Assembly: GCA_034770075.1 (NCBI GenBank)
Contig: CM068377.1
Coordinates: 77,922,406 to 77,986,405, forward strand
Length of the DNA: 64,000 nucleotides
Direction: 5' to 3'
Origin: Aralia elata
Taxonomy: Eukaryota; Streptophyta; Magnoliopsida; Apiales; Araliaceae
Part shown: in pieces, positions 21,507-31,483 of the stretch
Numbering within the stretch: the stretch's first letter is position 1
How the letters are laid out: each line of letters begins with the position of its first letter
The notes under the pieces: model-generated
Seen by the model: the letters and a program-made list of their open reading frames with translations, nothing else
What the model was told of the DNA's origin: nothing
Database searches by the model: none
Position numbers and translations under genes: made by a program

Positions 21507-22325
21507 TGATGAGTGGGTTTTAACCTACAAATTAGATACATCTTTGTCTTAACTTTTTGCCATCTTTAAGTGTTTTTAGTATCTTTTTATTTGTTTTCGT
21601 GTTTATTTTGTAGGTTGAGGCTTCAGATAAAAAAAAAGAACAAGGAAATTTGGTGCAGGACATTCTCGTCGGGGCGAGCTTTTTAAGCTTATTTTCTCGC
21701 CAGGGCGAGACTTCGCTGGGGCACGGAATTTACAAAGGGATTTCTTGCCAGGGCTAGGATGCGGCTAGAGGAAAAGAAGATTACTTTCAGCAGGATCAGT
21801 TATTTTAGGAGGTTGATGCTAACAAGGATTCTTTTTAATAATCTGACGATGAGGCTATAAGAGACACATAAAGGCATGGAAAAGAGACACCTACAAAAAA
21901 AATAACCAACACGCGGAGATTAATTTTCAGAGCTGAGCAAGGAGATTGGAGATCGAAATAAACATTGTGACGAATTCAGATTGGTGGATTGAAGAATTTA
22001 TTGAGTTTTCTTTTAATCTTTTATCTCTAATTTGTAATTAATTATGATGACTTATTTTGGAATTCTATTTTTTATTTTCAGCATGAACTAAACCTTTAAT
22101 TAAGGCTACAATTGAACCACTTATGCTTATGGATTAATTACCTATTAAATTCCAGTTATTTATTCAATTCGAGTTGTCTATCCTATTTTGTGCTTAATGA
22201 TTAATTATCTGGTCAATAATTAGCGGGATACTTTAGATGAATTCGGGAGATGAAATCTAGGGTTAGATCTGAATATGATAACATGTATTCTTAATTATTT
22301 GAATGTGATAAATAATTAGGGTTGT
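21507..22325 (+). repeat. Athila-like 3' LTR, truncated
   Basis: It starts TGATGAGTGGGTTTTAACC after the polypurine tract. It has no proper CA end: it runs directly into another LTR start (TGTAATGACC) at 22326. The matching 5' LTR is outside the window, so the original length is unknown. It contains four GC-rich words at 21665-21757. Confidence 0.72.
21665..21757 (+). repeat. Four copies of a CTCGCCGGGGCGAG-type word in the Athila-like LTR
   Basis: Units: CTCGTCGGGGCGAG (21665), CTCGCCAGGGCGAG (21696), TTCGCTGGGGCACG (21712) and CTTGCCAGGGCTAG (21744). The ideal form, CTCGCCGGGGCGAG, is the exact reverse complement of the word in the same element's spacer (18028-18186), so a single transcript would hold both strands of it. 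Confidence 0.85.
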
Positions 22326-23137
22326 TGTAATGACCGCGAATTTTTAAAACTCCGTTATTAGTTAACTATAAATTTAATTTTTAATGAGTTAGTTTTGTAT
22401 GATTATTTAAAATCTTGTGTAATTATTTGGTTAAGTGATTATGTGATTGCACGTAACTGCTAGGATTAATTTAAGGGAGTCACTAATGGTTTAATTAAAT
22501 TAGTGGACTAGCCCTACAGTTTTAATATTAAAAGAATTGATAAAGTGCCGATTAATTAAATATTCAATTTAATTGAATATAGTGCGGGAATTTAAATCGC
22601 ATAAGTTAATTAATATAAGTATTAATTAATGTGAGCAATATTAACATTAATGATTAATAGTCTACTTGGTAGTTTAATACTAACGGACTAGATTAGTTAT
22701 TTAATTAACTAATTGAACCATTTACTTGAATCTTGTATTGGGGAGTTATGGTATACTAAGTTAATTGGGTTTATATTATATGGCTTATTTAATTAACTAG
22801 TAGCAATATACTGGGACACAAATTATGGGACATATCCCATTTATTTTCAACCGTAGTCTGAGAGGGAGAGAGAGAATTGAAATAAAATAAGCTGAGATGA
22901 ACAGTAAGTCTCATCCTCAAGTGCACATGGATTTCTTGTAGGATTTCTTGCTGGATTTCTGCTACTACAAATCATGGCTAAAGATATGGGTCGATGTGAT
23001 CAGCTGCATTGCCCATCATCTTCTTCTTGTTCCTGCTGGTTAACCAAATCGGACAAAAGCTTGGCATGGTTATTGAATTGGCTATAAATTAGAGCTCCCA
23101 ACTTCTCCTTCAGAGCTGCTGAGTTATAAATTTTACT
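22326..23137 (+). mobile_element. Orphan LTR fragment of an unassigned family
   Basis: It opens with TGTAATGACCGCGAATTTTT, similar in its first bases to the F1 LTR start (TGTAACGACCGGGAATT) but then different. A possible promoter box, GCTATAAATTAGAG, lies near 23084-23097. There is no primer-binding site or LTR end; the sequence passes into a Copia gag fragment. I read it as a truncated LTR fused to that fragment by deletion or template switching. Confidence 0.5.
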
Positions 23138-23281
23138 GAATCTTACTACTGAAAGGATTTCCTATGTCCTAAATTCGCCAGTCCCTGCAAATATTGCAGA
23201 AACAACCTCTGAGGAAAAGATTGCTACTTTCAAAAAGTGGCAAGATGATGCAATCCTAGCTCAATGCATCATGCTCGCATC
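23138..23281 (+). pseudogene. Copia gag fragment, plus strand
   Basis: About 48 codons in one frame match the N-terminal gag of Copia A2: ISYVLNSPVP, then KIATFKKWQDDAILAQC (A2 has IATFRKWKDDAILAQC). It stops where the F2 LTR begins at 23282, so the F2 element inserted into, or was joined to, a Copia gag lying in the opposite orientation to A1 and A2. The rest of that gag is not found further right. Confidence 0.88.
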
Positions 23282-25963
23282 TGTGACACCCCCAAATCCA
23301 GGTACTTCAATTCCTCAGATTTGGTTTTCACTATATCATTCATTCATAACTAACTACCCATAATAAAGGACAATTAAATTAAGCTGAATGAAATATTTTC
23401 CCACAATAGGGATTACAACTTTAAATCTCTTAAATAAACAAATCCCAGGTCATTTACCTTTATTACATCGTTGCGGAATTAAAACATAAAAATTAAACAA
23501 GTCTTAATACAAAGAACTGAAACAAATAGACTAAACATCTTCATTTGCTCATCTTGCCCTTGCTAGTGGACGGCTCATCCGACTTTTCAGGTTTAGCTGC
23601 AATGTTTTATGTAAGTGTGAGCAAACAATTGCCCATAAGTATGATAACAATAACATTTATATAATTAACGGAATAGATCTTAACTGGGGAGTAAAAGTCT
23701 TTCTGAAATCAATCAACAATAAATCAAAGATCTGAAAGCTAAATATATAGCTTAGCTCAAGAACTGAATATGGATTCAAGATTAAAAGTGTATCTGAAGG
23801 TCATAAGACCTCGAACTATGTCCTAGGTTAACAAGTATTTCTACCTTAACCTTTAACAGTCATGAAGACTATGGACTATCCATCTCGTACTCCGGGGGAT
23901 CAGCCCTTTGTAGAATGTATTGTGCACAAACATTTAAACGTTGCTGCGTAATTAATCCCCTATATTAGGGTTGTTCATCTCAGTTTTGCATCAGAATCCG
24001 TACCAAAAGAAACTTGGTTTGGAAAAACTTCAAGGTATTCTAAGTCTTTGAAACGCTCATCAACTATGAACTAGCTGAATCAATAAAGGTTTGCTAGTCA
24101 CTAAAGCATTTGATTAACAATAAAAATTGTACAATAGGATTTATGTTCAAAATTTGAATAACGATCAATGATCGAATAACAAATGACTGAAATAAAATAT
24201 AAGCACTTGATATGATAAAAACCTTGCTTGAATAATAATAAGCTAAGGTTAATAAGCTTGCTCTATGAAAGTAAACTTGTTTTAAATGAAATAATAAGAT
24301 TAAGGGAGGAAAAACTTGCTCAAGATAATAGTGGAGTTCAGAAACTTGCCTCGTGCATAGATTGCAGATTTAAATAATTCACGTTCCTTAATTAACCTAT
24401 ACATTTCGATTATAAAACGGTAACAATAATTTGTTACAGAATTATAAGCACTTTAGGATTTGTTTTATCCAATTTTACTGTAACATCTCAATCTAAGTTT
24501 TAAACATGTACATAACAACATAGCAAGATCACAAAACAAATAGAAAATTTTCAGTTACTGTTCCACCATCGGGGCGGTGGATTTCTTCACAAACCATCGC
24601 CGGGGCGAGGAATCTAGTTCAATTATGCTACCGGGGCGACGAGACCGCCGGGGCGACTACACCAGTTTATTTCTACCGCCGGGGCGGTAGACTCGACTGT
24701 CACCTTCTACAGCTCGCGAACCAGTGCAACCTCAGACCAAAATTTCCAAATTCTATCATCTGTTTTATAAATTAAATAGACTCAGACATCAAACATATTG
24801 TAAAACAATGACCCAACATGTTTCTAACAATTCTAACTATTATAAACACATAATCAACCAATTAAAATCCAAAAATTCACTGTTTAAACAAAATATTCAT
24901 ATTTTGGCATATTTGATAAAATTAAACACTGTAAATTCATCTCTACACCAATTTTAATCCATTCCACTTGCATTCTTTTTGTTTTTCATCATATTAAAAC
25001 AATTAAAAGTCAATTTACCGATTAATTATTAAATTGAACATCAATTTTCATACATATAAGCCATACATGAAATAAAAATCTATAAAACCAAAAACTCAAT
25101 TCTAAAGCATGTTTACATGGATTGATAACTCCAAAATCATATATAAACACCAAATAACGGATTAAGCATGCTTATAAACATATATTACCAATAGCTCATC
25201 AAATCATTCAACCAAAATATTTACAGTAAAGAACTTTGAAATATATATAGCAAGAATTAAGAGTAATGCCTTTGATTAACTAAATAATTGCAAGTTTTAG
25301 ATTATCTCCTTCTTTGATTTCTTGGATTCTTGTTTTCTCTCAATTTCTTCTCTCAATTTCTCTCCACTTCTCTAACTGAACTCAAAGCTTTGCTCTTCTT
25401 CCACAACAGGTAAGTTTTAAGTTTTTTTTTAACGTAAACTGATTCTTAACTGGTCAGTTGTAAGAAACCAAGAGTTAGGCCACGTTTGGCAAACTCAAAA
25501 TAAGAAAAATGGGATTTTATAGGTCATAAGGCCTTGTTTGGTTGCACCAAGCAACATAATCCATGTTTACCAACCAAGGGTCACAAGGCCTTGTTTGGTT
25601 TAACTAAAATTATCCCTTTTTCCATTATTTTAATAACTCATTATACTATATAGTTTAATTGTCACACTTGTCACACTTTCAATTTAATTAAATCTATTAT
25701 TAAATAAATCCAATTAAACCTTACTAATTTAATTATAACCTTTATTCAAATAAATCATTTATTCATCTAATTTAATTATTAAATTAAATTAGAATAGACA
25801 CAGCAAATTACATTTAAAAAACAATTAACATAATTTCACTTAAAATGAATTACTCCACAATAACTTTATCAATTATTTATTTTTACTCAATAAATAAATT
25901 AACAAAAATATTTATTTAACTCAATAAATATTTTATTTATTCACAAAAGTTACATTCGTTACA
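23282..25963 (-). repeat. F2 3' LTR (copy a)
   Basis: It starts TGTGACACCCCCAAATCC and ends ATTCGTTACA on the plus strand. It aligns along its length with the solo LTR 38142-40837 (2,696 bp). It shares short conserved blocks with family F1, such as the AATCCCCTATATTAGGGTTG hairpin (about 23957) and the repeated AAACTTGC words (24215-24350). The GC-rich word array is at 24563-24690. The open frame at 24724-24957 has no recognisable domain. Confidence 0.9.
24563..24690 (-). repeat. Five palindromic CCGCCGGGGCGG words in F2 LTR a
   Basis: Units on the plus strand: CCACCATCGGGGCGGTGG (24563), CCATCGCCGGGGCGAGG (24594), GCTACCGGGGCGACG (about 24628), GACCGCCGGGGCGACTAC (24643) and CTACCGCCGGGGCGGTAG (24673). 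The last has perfect 8-bp arms. Outer arm bases vary while the core CGCCGGGGCG stays, and the outer bases often change together (CCAC/GTGG, CTAC/GTAG). Sequence around the array is AT-rich. Confidence 0.9.
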
Positions 25964-26066
25964 TCCTTCCATCCTTAAAAGGATTATGTCCCCAGAATCA
26001 CAACGCAATTAATACGACCGTTACATTCTCCCCTCCTTACAAGGATTCTGTCCCAGAATCGCGATA
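25964..26066 (-). other. Duplicated polypurine tract and LTR edge of F2
   Basis: On the minus strand GGATGGAAGGA precedes the LTR end at 25963. About 70 bp upstream the same arrangement recurs: AAGGAGGGGAGAATGTAACG at about 26025-26045. Both are followed by similar 'AATCCTT..AAGG' and 'GATTCTGGG' sequence. It looks like a tandem duplication of the polypurine tract and the first bases of the LTR. Confidence 0.65.
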
Positions 26067-26072
26067 CATGGA

Positions 26073-26393
26073 TTAAACAAATAATTGGGGATAGTTTTGC
26101 ATCATTTTCTCTTCGAGTTCCCACGTAGCTTCTTCAGCATTGTGGTTCCTCCAGATTACCTTAACAAAAGGTATAACCTTATTTCTGAGAACCTGTTCTT
26201 TCCTGTCAATTATCTGCACAGGGACCTCTTCATAGGACAAATCTTTCTCAAATTGTATCGGTTCATATTCTATAACATGTTTATAATCAGGCTTATATGG
26301 TCGTAGCACCGATATATGAAAGACATTGTGGATGTGGGCTAACTCGGGAGGTAAAGCTACTTCGTAGGCCACCTCTCCTACTCTTTTCAACAC
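26073..26393 (-). pseudogene. F2 integrase C-terminus with chromodomain-like tail
   Basis: A 106-codon open piece begins with LKRVGEVAYEVALPPEL, IHNVFHISVLRPYKPD and DLSYEEVPVQI. It ends with VKVIWRNHNAEEATWELEE, which has the aromatic and acidic pattern of the short chromodomains of plant chromoviruses. In those elements this tail steers integration to marked chromatin. The natural stop lies just before the polypurine tracts. The rest of the integrase is absent, so this is a remnant. Confidence 0.85.
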
Positions 26394-26458
26394 CTCAAAG
26401 GGTCCAATAAATCTCGGGCTCAGCTTACCCTTTTTGCCAAATCTGATCTTCCCCTTCT

Positions 26459-26463
26459 GATGT
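26459..26463. repeat. Target-site duplication GATGT (left copy)
   Basis: GATGT precedes TGTAACGACC at 26464 and recurs at 29957-29961. Confidence 0.93.
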
Positions 26464-26521
26464 TGTAACGACCGGGAATTCTAGATTTGTCATGTAACGA
26501 CCGGGAATTCTAGAGTTGTCA
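26464..26521 (+). repeat. Tandem duplication of the F1 LTR start
   Basis: The 29 bases from TGTAACGACCGGG to TTGTCA occur twice (26464-26492 and 26493-26521) with one difference. The F1 LTR at 42678 has only one copy. The target-site duplication lies outside the outer copy. Confidence 0.95.
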
Positions 26522-28166
26522 TGCAATTCGAAATTTTGAAATATTAATGAATATATTATATTTTATTAATATTATTTTTGTGTTGAATATTTAAAGGTTG
26601 TGTGACAACCTAGATTATGTGAATGTATGAAATTTTACGTGTTATAGTTTTGTTTAAGTGAAATATTTGATTTCGCGTAGCATCGCTAAATCTCTATTGC
26701 CGAGTTATTATTCACGTGGGGACTATTCATCCAGAGACCTCTTCTCGGGTGACTTCTATTTTCCTAGTTATTGCCAACTCATTTAGGCAATGAGTTAATA
26801 ATCCAAGTGTAGGATTTATGGGAGCCCAATGGGAATCAAATTAGAAGCCCACAAGGTACTAGTAATAATCCAAATAGAAAGCCCAAGCTTCAACCCTTGA
26901 TCCATGACTCAACCCATGACCCATAAGGGAAATGGGCATAGAAAATCTGAACATTAGATTTGGCAAGGGAGGAGTGCATAGTGGGAGTTAATAGGGAGAG
27001 ACAAGATGTTGGAAGTTCTTTTCCCCAAACCAAACATTTCACCTCCCCAAGCTAGACATTCTTCTAGAGTTTCCAAATATCCCTACAATCTCCATCCAAG
27101 ATACATTGAAGACCCAATGGTCTCTTATCCATCCTTCCCATCAGCATTCCCATCTCATTTTGCTATGTTAGAAATTTGAATATTGCAAGAGAGAGTAAGA
27201 AAGAAACAAAGAGGGAGAGCTACGGGAGGAACTAAGGAAGAAGGAGGAGAGCCATAGCAACCTTGCACCATCTCCATCTTCATCCTTATTCCACACGTTC
27301 CATTCTCCTGTGATCCATTCAAGACTTTAGTTCATTCCAAGTGAAGAAAGGAGGAGAGAATCTGCTGTAGAAAAGGAGAAGGGAGGGGAACACCATCTTC
27401 ATCTTCACCATCTTCATCTTCAACCTTCAAAGCTTCTAGAGAGAGAAAGAAGTGGGTGTGAGCTAACTTGAAGAAAAGGCTTCGAGAGAACTCGAGGAGG
27501 TTGAGGAGAGTTTCTAGCAAAGCCCTAAAGGAGTTCTAACATCCAAGAAGTAGCTACAAAAGGTAAACAACATATCCAAACTCATTCCTTCTAACTTTCC
27601 AAGTTTTCTCATTTTCTTGCTTGTTTGCTTGGTTGGTTGGATTTTTGTTGTTATGGTTGTTGGGAGTTGTTCATGAACCACTATGAATGCTCTTAAGACC
27701 TAAAAACCTTCTTAATAATCATTAAAGCGGAACAAAAATAAATAAAAATCTAAACCTTGGCTTAAAGGATGAAACTTTGGACATTTTTTGACAAAAGGAC
27801 ATTCAGACAAATTTAGAGGCGTGTAGAGCTATGATTCCGTGTTTGTATAATTTGTTGTTATGAGGTTGTGCTTCCATGGGTTATGAAACTAACCCAGTTG
27901 GAATGGAGTAAAAAGATGTTAAAACAAAGATTTGGTGTTGATTTTGGTGAAGAACACGAAAACAGAGTATGAACTTGGCACTTTGGCCTAAGATTTGGCC
28001 ATGTTAATGTTAATGGATAGCTCTGAAATTTTGATATGTTGTAGCTCTATATCTTAGGAGTCCATAAAGTCCGAAATGGACCAATTTGAACATGTATAGA
28101 AGGAGTTATGGTGGTTGGAAGCAATGTAGGTCTAGAACCCGAAAACAGAGCATGAAACTAAGTATG

Positions 28167-28255
28167 GGCGTACGTACGCGGCCCTTACGCTGATGCTACT
28201 GATGCCTTGGGCATACGTACGCCAGTTATAGGTAGGTTTTGGGCGTAGCTACGCC
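28167..28255 (+). repeat. Three palindromic GGCGTACGTACGCC words in F1 LTR a
   Basis: Units: GGCGTACGTACGC (28167-28179), GGGCATACGTACGCC (28209-28223) and GGGCGTAGCTACGCC (28241-28255). The ideal form GGCGTACGTACGCC is a perfect 14-bp palindrome. The array lies just before the conserved block with TAGGCATAACATTCTCATAT (28301-28320). Confidence 0.92.
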
Positions 28256-28855
28256 GAGCCAATGTTCGGCCAGAATCAACTTTGACGTCCTTTACTAAAA
28301 TAGGCATAACATTCTCATATGAACCCGGATTTAGGTGATTCAATATGATTCAGAAAGACGAAGAGTAGACCTACAACTTTCGTTTTTCAAGTTTTTCAAT
28401 TTGAGGTCTGTAGCACGGCCTAAATTGGCCATTTATAGGACTGATGTGTAATTGGGAGGAATCGGAGGGTGTCGGGCATGGGTGTAAGCACATGTAATGC
28501 TCCTGACAATGTAAAATGTTGTTCTAAGTTCTAAAACATGAATGTTATGAATTTTAATGATACTCATCATTAACCAATGAATATTAGATAAATTGAATGG
28601 GCGTGTTAAGCGTACACAAATGTATGTCGCTTAAATGAATAGGCAAGGTTGGCGTACAAACGTGCAACCGTCGTAACGCCGTAACTAGTGTGTATAATCT
28701 TGTTTAATATTATGTTTCTAATAAGAATGAAACATCATAGAGTAGTATAAAATATTATTTGGTATCTGGAATGTGACTAATTGTTATGTGAATATGTACT
28801 TAATTGTGTAGGATATTAAGAAGCGTGTGTTGTAATATTGTAACAGACACACCAG

Positions 28856-29030
28856 GCAAGTTTCCTAACGCTTGTCTAACCCTTGTGTTGGGCAAGTTTC
28901 CTATTATAAATTGATTTAATTATTATAATTGAGCAGGTTTCCTATCTTGTACAAGTGTTGTATATTGTGCAAGTTTCTTAAACTTCATTCAAGTTATTGT
29001 TTGAGCAAGTATTATATATTGTTACAAGTT
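28856..29030 (+). repeat. GCAAGTTTCCTA array in F1 LTR a
   Basis: Four or five copies of GCAAGTTTCCTA or near variants, spaced about 40-50 bp, often before or after TTGT-rich sequence. Unlike the GC-rich words, this array keeps the same word in all F1 and F2 LTRs of the window (44853-45125; complementary forms at 33520-33575, 51120-51345, 60215-60435, 24215-24350 and 39050-39170). Confidence 0.75.
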
Positions 29031-29956
29031 TCATGACTTAAATGGAGTTATTACTTTCAAACCATATTAGTGGATTAATTATTGTAAATTACTCCACATC
29101 GAAGATAATTATTGATATTCGTACCTCGTGCATTTGAATTCATATTCTGTTGTTGGACTATGAAATATTTAAGTTCTTCATTCACGAAATGTTTAAGGAA
29201 ATAGTTTACGCCATTTATTTCGGCTAGGCATGTACATGTTATTATTTTAAAAGCTATCAAAACTGATTATTGGTATGGATTCTTGGACTGATAGAGAGCA
29301 ACCCTTATTAGGGGATTTTAATGTGTCGGTTGTCCGATGCAGTCAGAGTTAAATGTTATGCATATTCATAGGGTACGAGAGGCTGATCCCCTCAAGTATA
29401 ACTGATGGGCCAACTCTTAAAAGAGTCAGTTGAATGATTGATTCTTAGGGCCAAAATGTTCATGGTCTATTGGACCACTCAGCAGTAAATAATCAATATT
29501 CATTATTTTATTTGAACTTTAATTATATTGTTAGCTATTTCTTCAATGTTCTTAAATTGTTGAACTATACGATTATTATTCTCGTTCATTCATGATATAT
29601 CTTTTTTATTCATTTTAAACTTGCTGAGCAAAGTAGTTGCTCACTCTTGCTATATTATGAACTTATTGCAGTTAAGCCGGAGAGTTCCAAAGAGGACAAA
29701 GGCAAGGGAAAGCTTAAGGAATAGTTATATGTATTATCCGTTATGTAATCGTGGAATTGTTTTATATTATTAATGTATTCTGCGATGTATTTTATTTAAG
29801 GTTATAGACCTTGGGACCGTAGTAAACCTTTTGTAATGAACAACATATATTTATTTATTCCACATTAGTTGATTTATGTTGTTTAGAGGTGTATGGATGT
29901 ACTTTATCGTGAGCACCAGATTCGAGGCATTGGTACCTAAATTTGGGGGTGTCACA

Positions 29957-29961
29957 GATGT
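29957..29961. repeat. Target-site duplication GATGT (right copy)
   Basis: It repeats 26459-26463 exactly. Confidence 0.93.
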
Positions 29962-31410
29962 TCTATATGAGATTTGTAAGTATGATTCTGAAGAAAATGC
30001 TGCAAAGCAGAATTAGTGATGAAGAGGGGGAGCCTTTGAACGTCAACAAGAGGATCACCCCCAAGTTGTTTAAAAACTAGAAGAAGAATTCAGTTGAAAT
30101 TATGATGTCAAGGCAGTCAGAAGGTAGCAGTGAGCGCACCATTAGTGAGGTTTAAAAGCCCACTAAAGCCAAGGGCAAGAGAAAGTTTGATGCGACCGTA
30201 GAGGAAATGTCTCAAGGATCTGTTGCACCTCATGGTCATAGAGCTCTTGACCGTACTGCAGACCAACCTTTGAAGAAGAAGAAGAAAGTTGAAGAAGAAG
30301 AAAAGGAAGTTCCTAAAGACTCTCAAAAGTTCTCCTCTGACTCTGGGATGAAGGGGGAAAAATAAACATGCTAATCTCCAAGCTTGTCCCAAAGAGAAAG
30401 AGCTTGAGACTTCAGCGAAAGGTCCCTATTTAGCTTGAAGAACAAGCTGGAGAATCAATGCATCCTCTTATTATAGAGCTTGATTAGGATGATGATGAAA
30501 TGATGGTTGATATGGCCACAATGCCTAAGCCAAGACAAGATGAAGAATCACTTGATAATACTTCTACGCCTGAGCCACAGAATGATGAAGAAGTGGCTGA
30601 GAAGGCTTGTTCGCCTGAGCCATAGGGTGATAAAGAAATGGTTGTGATGGCTAATGAACCAGAGCCTCAAGAAAGTGAAGAAGAACAAGCTATGAAGGTT
30701 CTAAATCTTGAGTCTAAGGAGAAAAAGAAGAAAAAGCTAAGTCATATGGTGGAGAAGAAGGAGCAAAAGAAAAGAGAGAGCAAAAAATAAGAAGGAAGAG
30801 GAAATGAAGAAGAAATCAGAAAAGAAGAAGAACAGAGAGATAAGAAGTAAGAAGAAGCAAGATTCTACTCAACGATCATCAAATCCCTCTTATGCTTCTC
30901 CACAAATTACCAAAGTCATTAACAATGTGTAAAAAACATTAATAGAGCTTTTAACCTAACGATCGTGAAGCCAGAGGATCCTGAATCTCTGAGGGGGAAC
31001 AACCTATCGAATATCAAGTTTCTCCTCCCTTACTACCATCTACATCATAAGGGATAAAGAGGCGTATTGTTCTTAAAGGGATAAAAGATCCTAATGCTTA
31101 CCTTCCTGATAGATGGATAGGGTCTGGGGATGGGAGGATGAGGTTGGTCTCAGTAAGCTCAAGTGAACTATTCAACAACTTTCATGACGTTGAAGTGGAG
31201 AAAAGCACCACTCTCTATGATCCTGTGAGTGACCAATTGTTTAGCTTCCTACCATTGATACTATTGCTAAGAGCTGTAACTTTGCGAGACAAGAGCTTCA
31301 TCAGTTGGAGTTAGTCTATATTTCCAAATCTTAAGTTGGTGGCTCAAAACTTCCAAAGGGTTCTATCATTTGCAAAGAAGATGATCTACAACGAACCCTT
31401 CTACCCCACG
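29962..31410 (+). pseudogene. Decayed lysine/glutamate-rich ORF, first part
   Basis: Frames with many stops encode low-complexity charged protein. There are Lys/Glu runs (30270-30310 and 30720-30860) and acidic repeats around PEPQ with a unit of roughly 70-80 bp (about 30480-30700). A less repetitive block at 31080-31290 contains PNAYLPDRW and FNNFHDVEVE. It lies where SIRE-type elements carry their env-like ORF, but I recognise no env feature, signal peptide or membrane segment. I assign no function. Confidence 0.5.
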
Positions 31411-31483
31411 TAAGAAATTCCCAGGAAATTTCTATCTTTGACTTTTTGATTATTCCTTCAAATCCTATCTATTCATTCTTTGC

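Larger units (their letters stand above)
3336..22325 (+). mobile_element. Athila-like Ty3/Gypsy retrotransposon, decayed and split by nested insertions
   Basis: The order on the plus strand is gag (3339), aspartic protease, RT, RNase H, integrase (to 17801), a spacer, an extra ORF (18895-20291), a 3' spacer, a polypurine tract and a truncated 3' LTR (21507-22325). This order, with a zinc knuckle of the CX2CX3HX4C type, a D-L-G protease and an extra ORF after pol, fits the Athila branch. Copia A2 splits it at 6778-15969 and a mini solo LTR at 19318-19520; Copia A1 bounds it on the left, so its 5' LTR is outside the window. All frames carry stops or shifts. The lineage name is inferred from domain order and motifs, not from a tree. 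Confidence 0.85.
23282..26458 (-). mobile_element. Chromodomain Gypsy element, family F2, 3' end only
   Basis: On the minus strand: the end of pol with a chromodomain-like tail (26393-26073), polypurine tracts, then a 3' LTR of 2,682 bp (25963-23282). The rest of pol is missing; sequence similarity to the integrase C-terminus stops near 26457, where SIRE-like sequence begins. That junction existed before the F1 solo LTR inserted there at 26464, because the duplication flanking that LTR spans it. Confidence 0.85.
26464..29956 (+). repeat. Solo LTR of family F1 (copy a, 3,493 bp)
   Basis: It begins TGTAACGACCGGGAATTC and ends GGGGGTGTCACA, flanked by GATGT on both sides and with no internal region. 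It aligns with the 42678-46042 LTR in most of its length. Solo LTRs arise by recombination between the two LTRs of one element. Notable parts are a 29-bp duplication of its first bases (26464-26521), the variable GC-rich words (28167-28255) and the GCAAGTTTCCTA array (28856-29030). The open frames inside it (for example 27332-27520 and 29075-29260, minus) look accidental. Confidence 0.94.

Noticed and set aside
30117..30392. A minus-strand 91-codon frame rich in Phe/Leu that looks membrane-like
   Set aside because: It is the antisense of a Lys/Glu-rich coding stretch, which always gives Phe/Leu-rich shadows.
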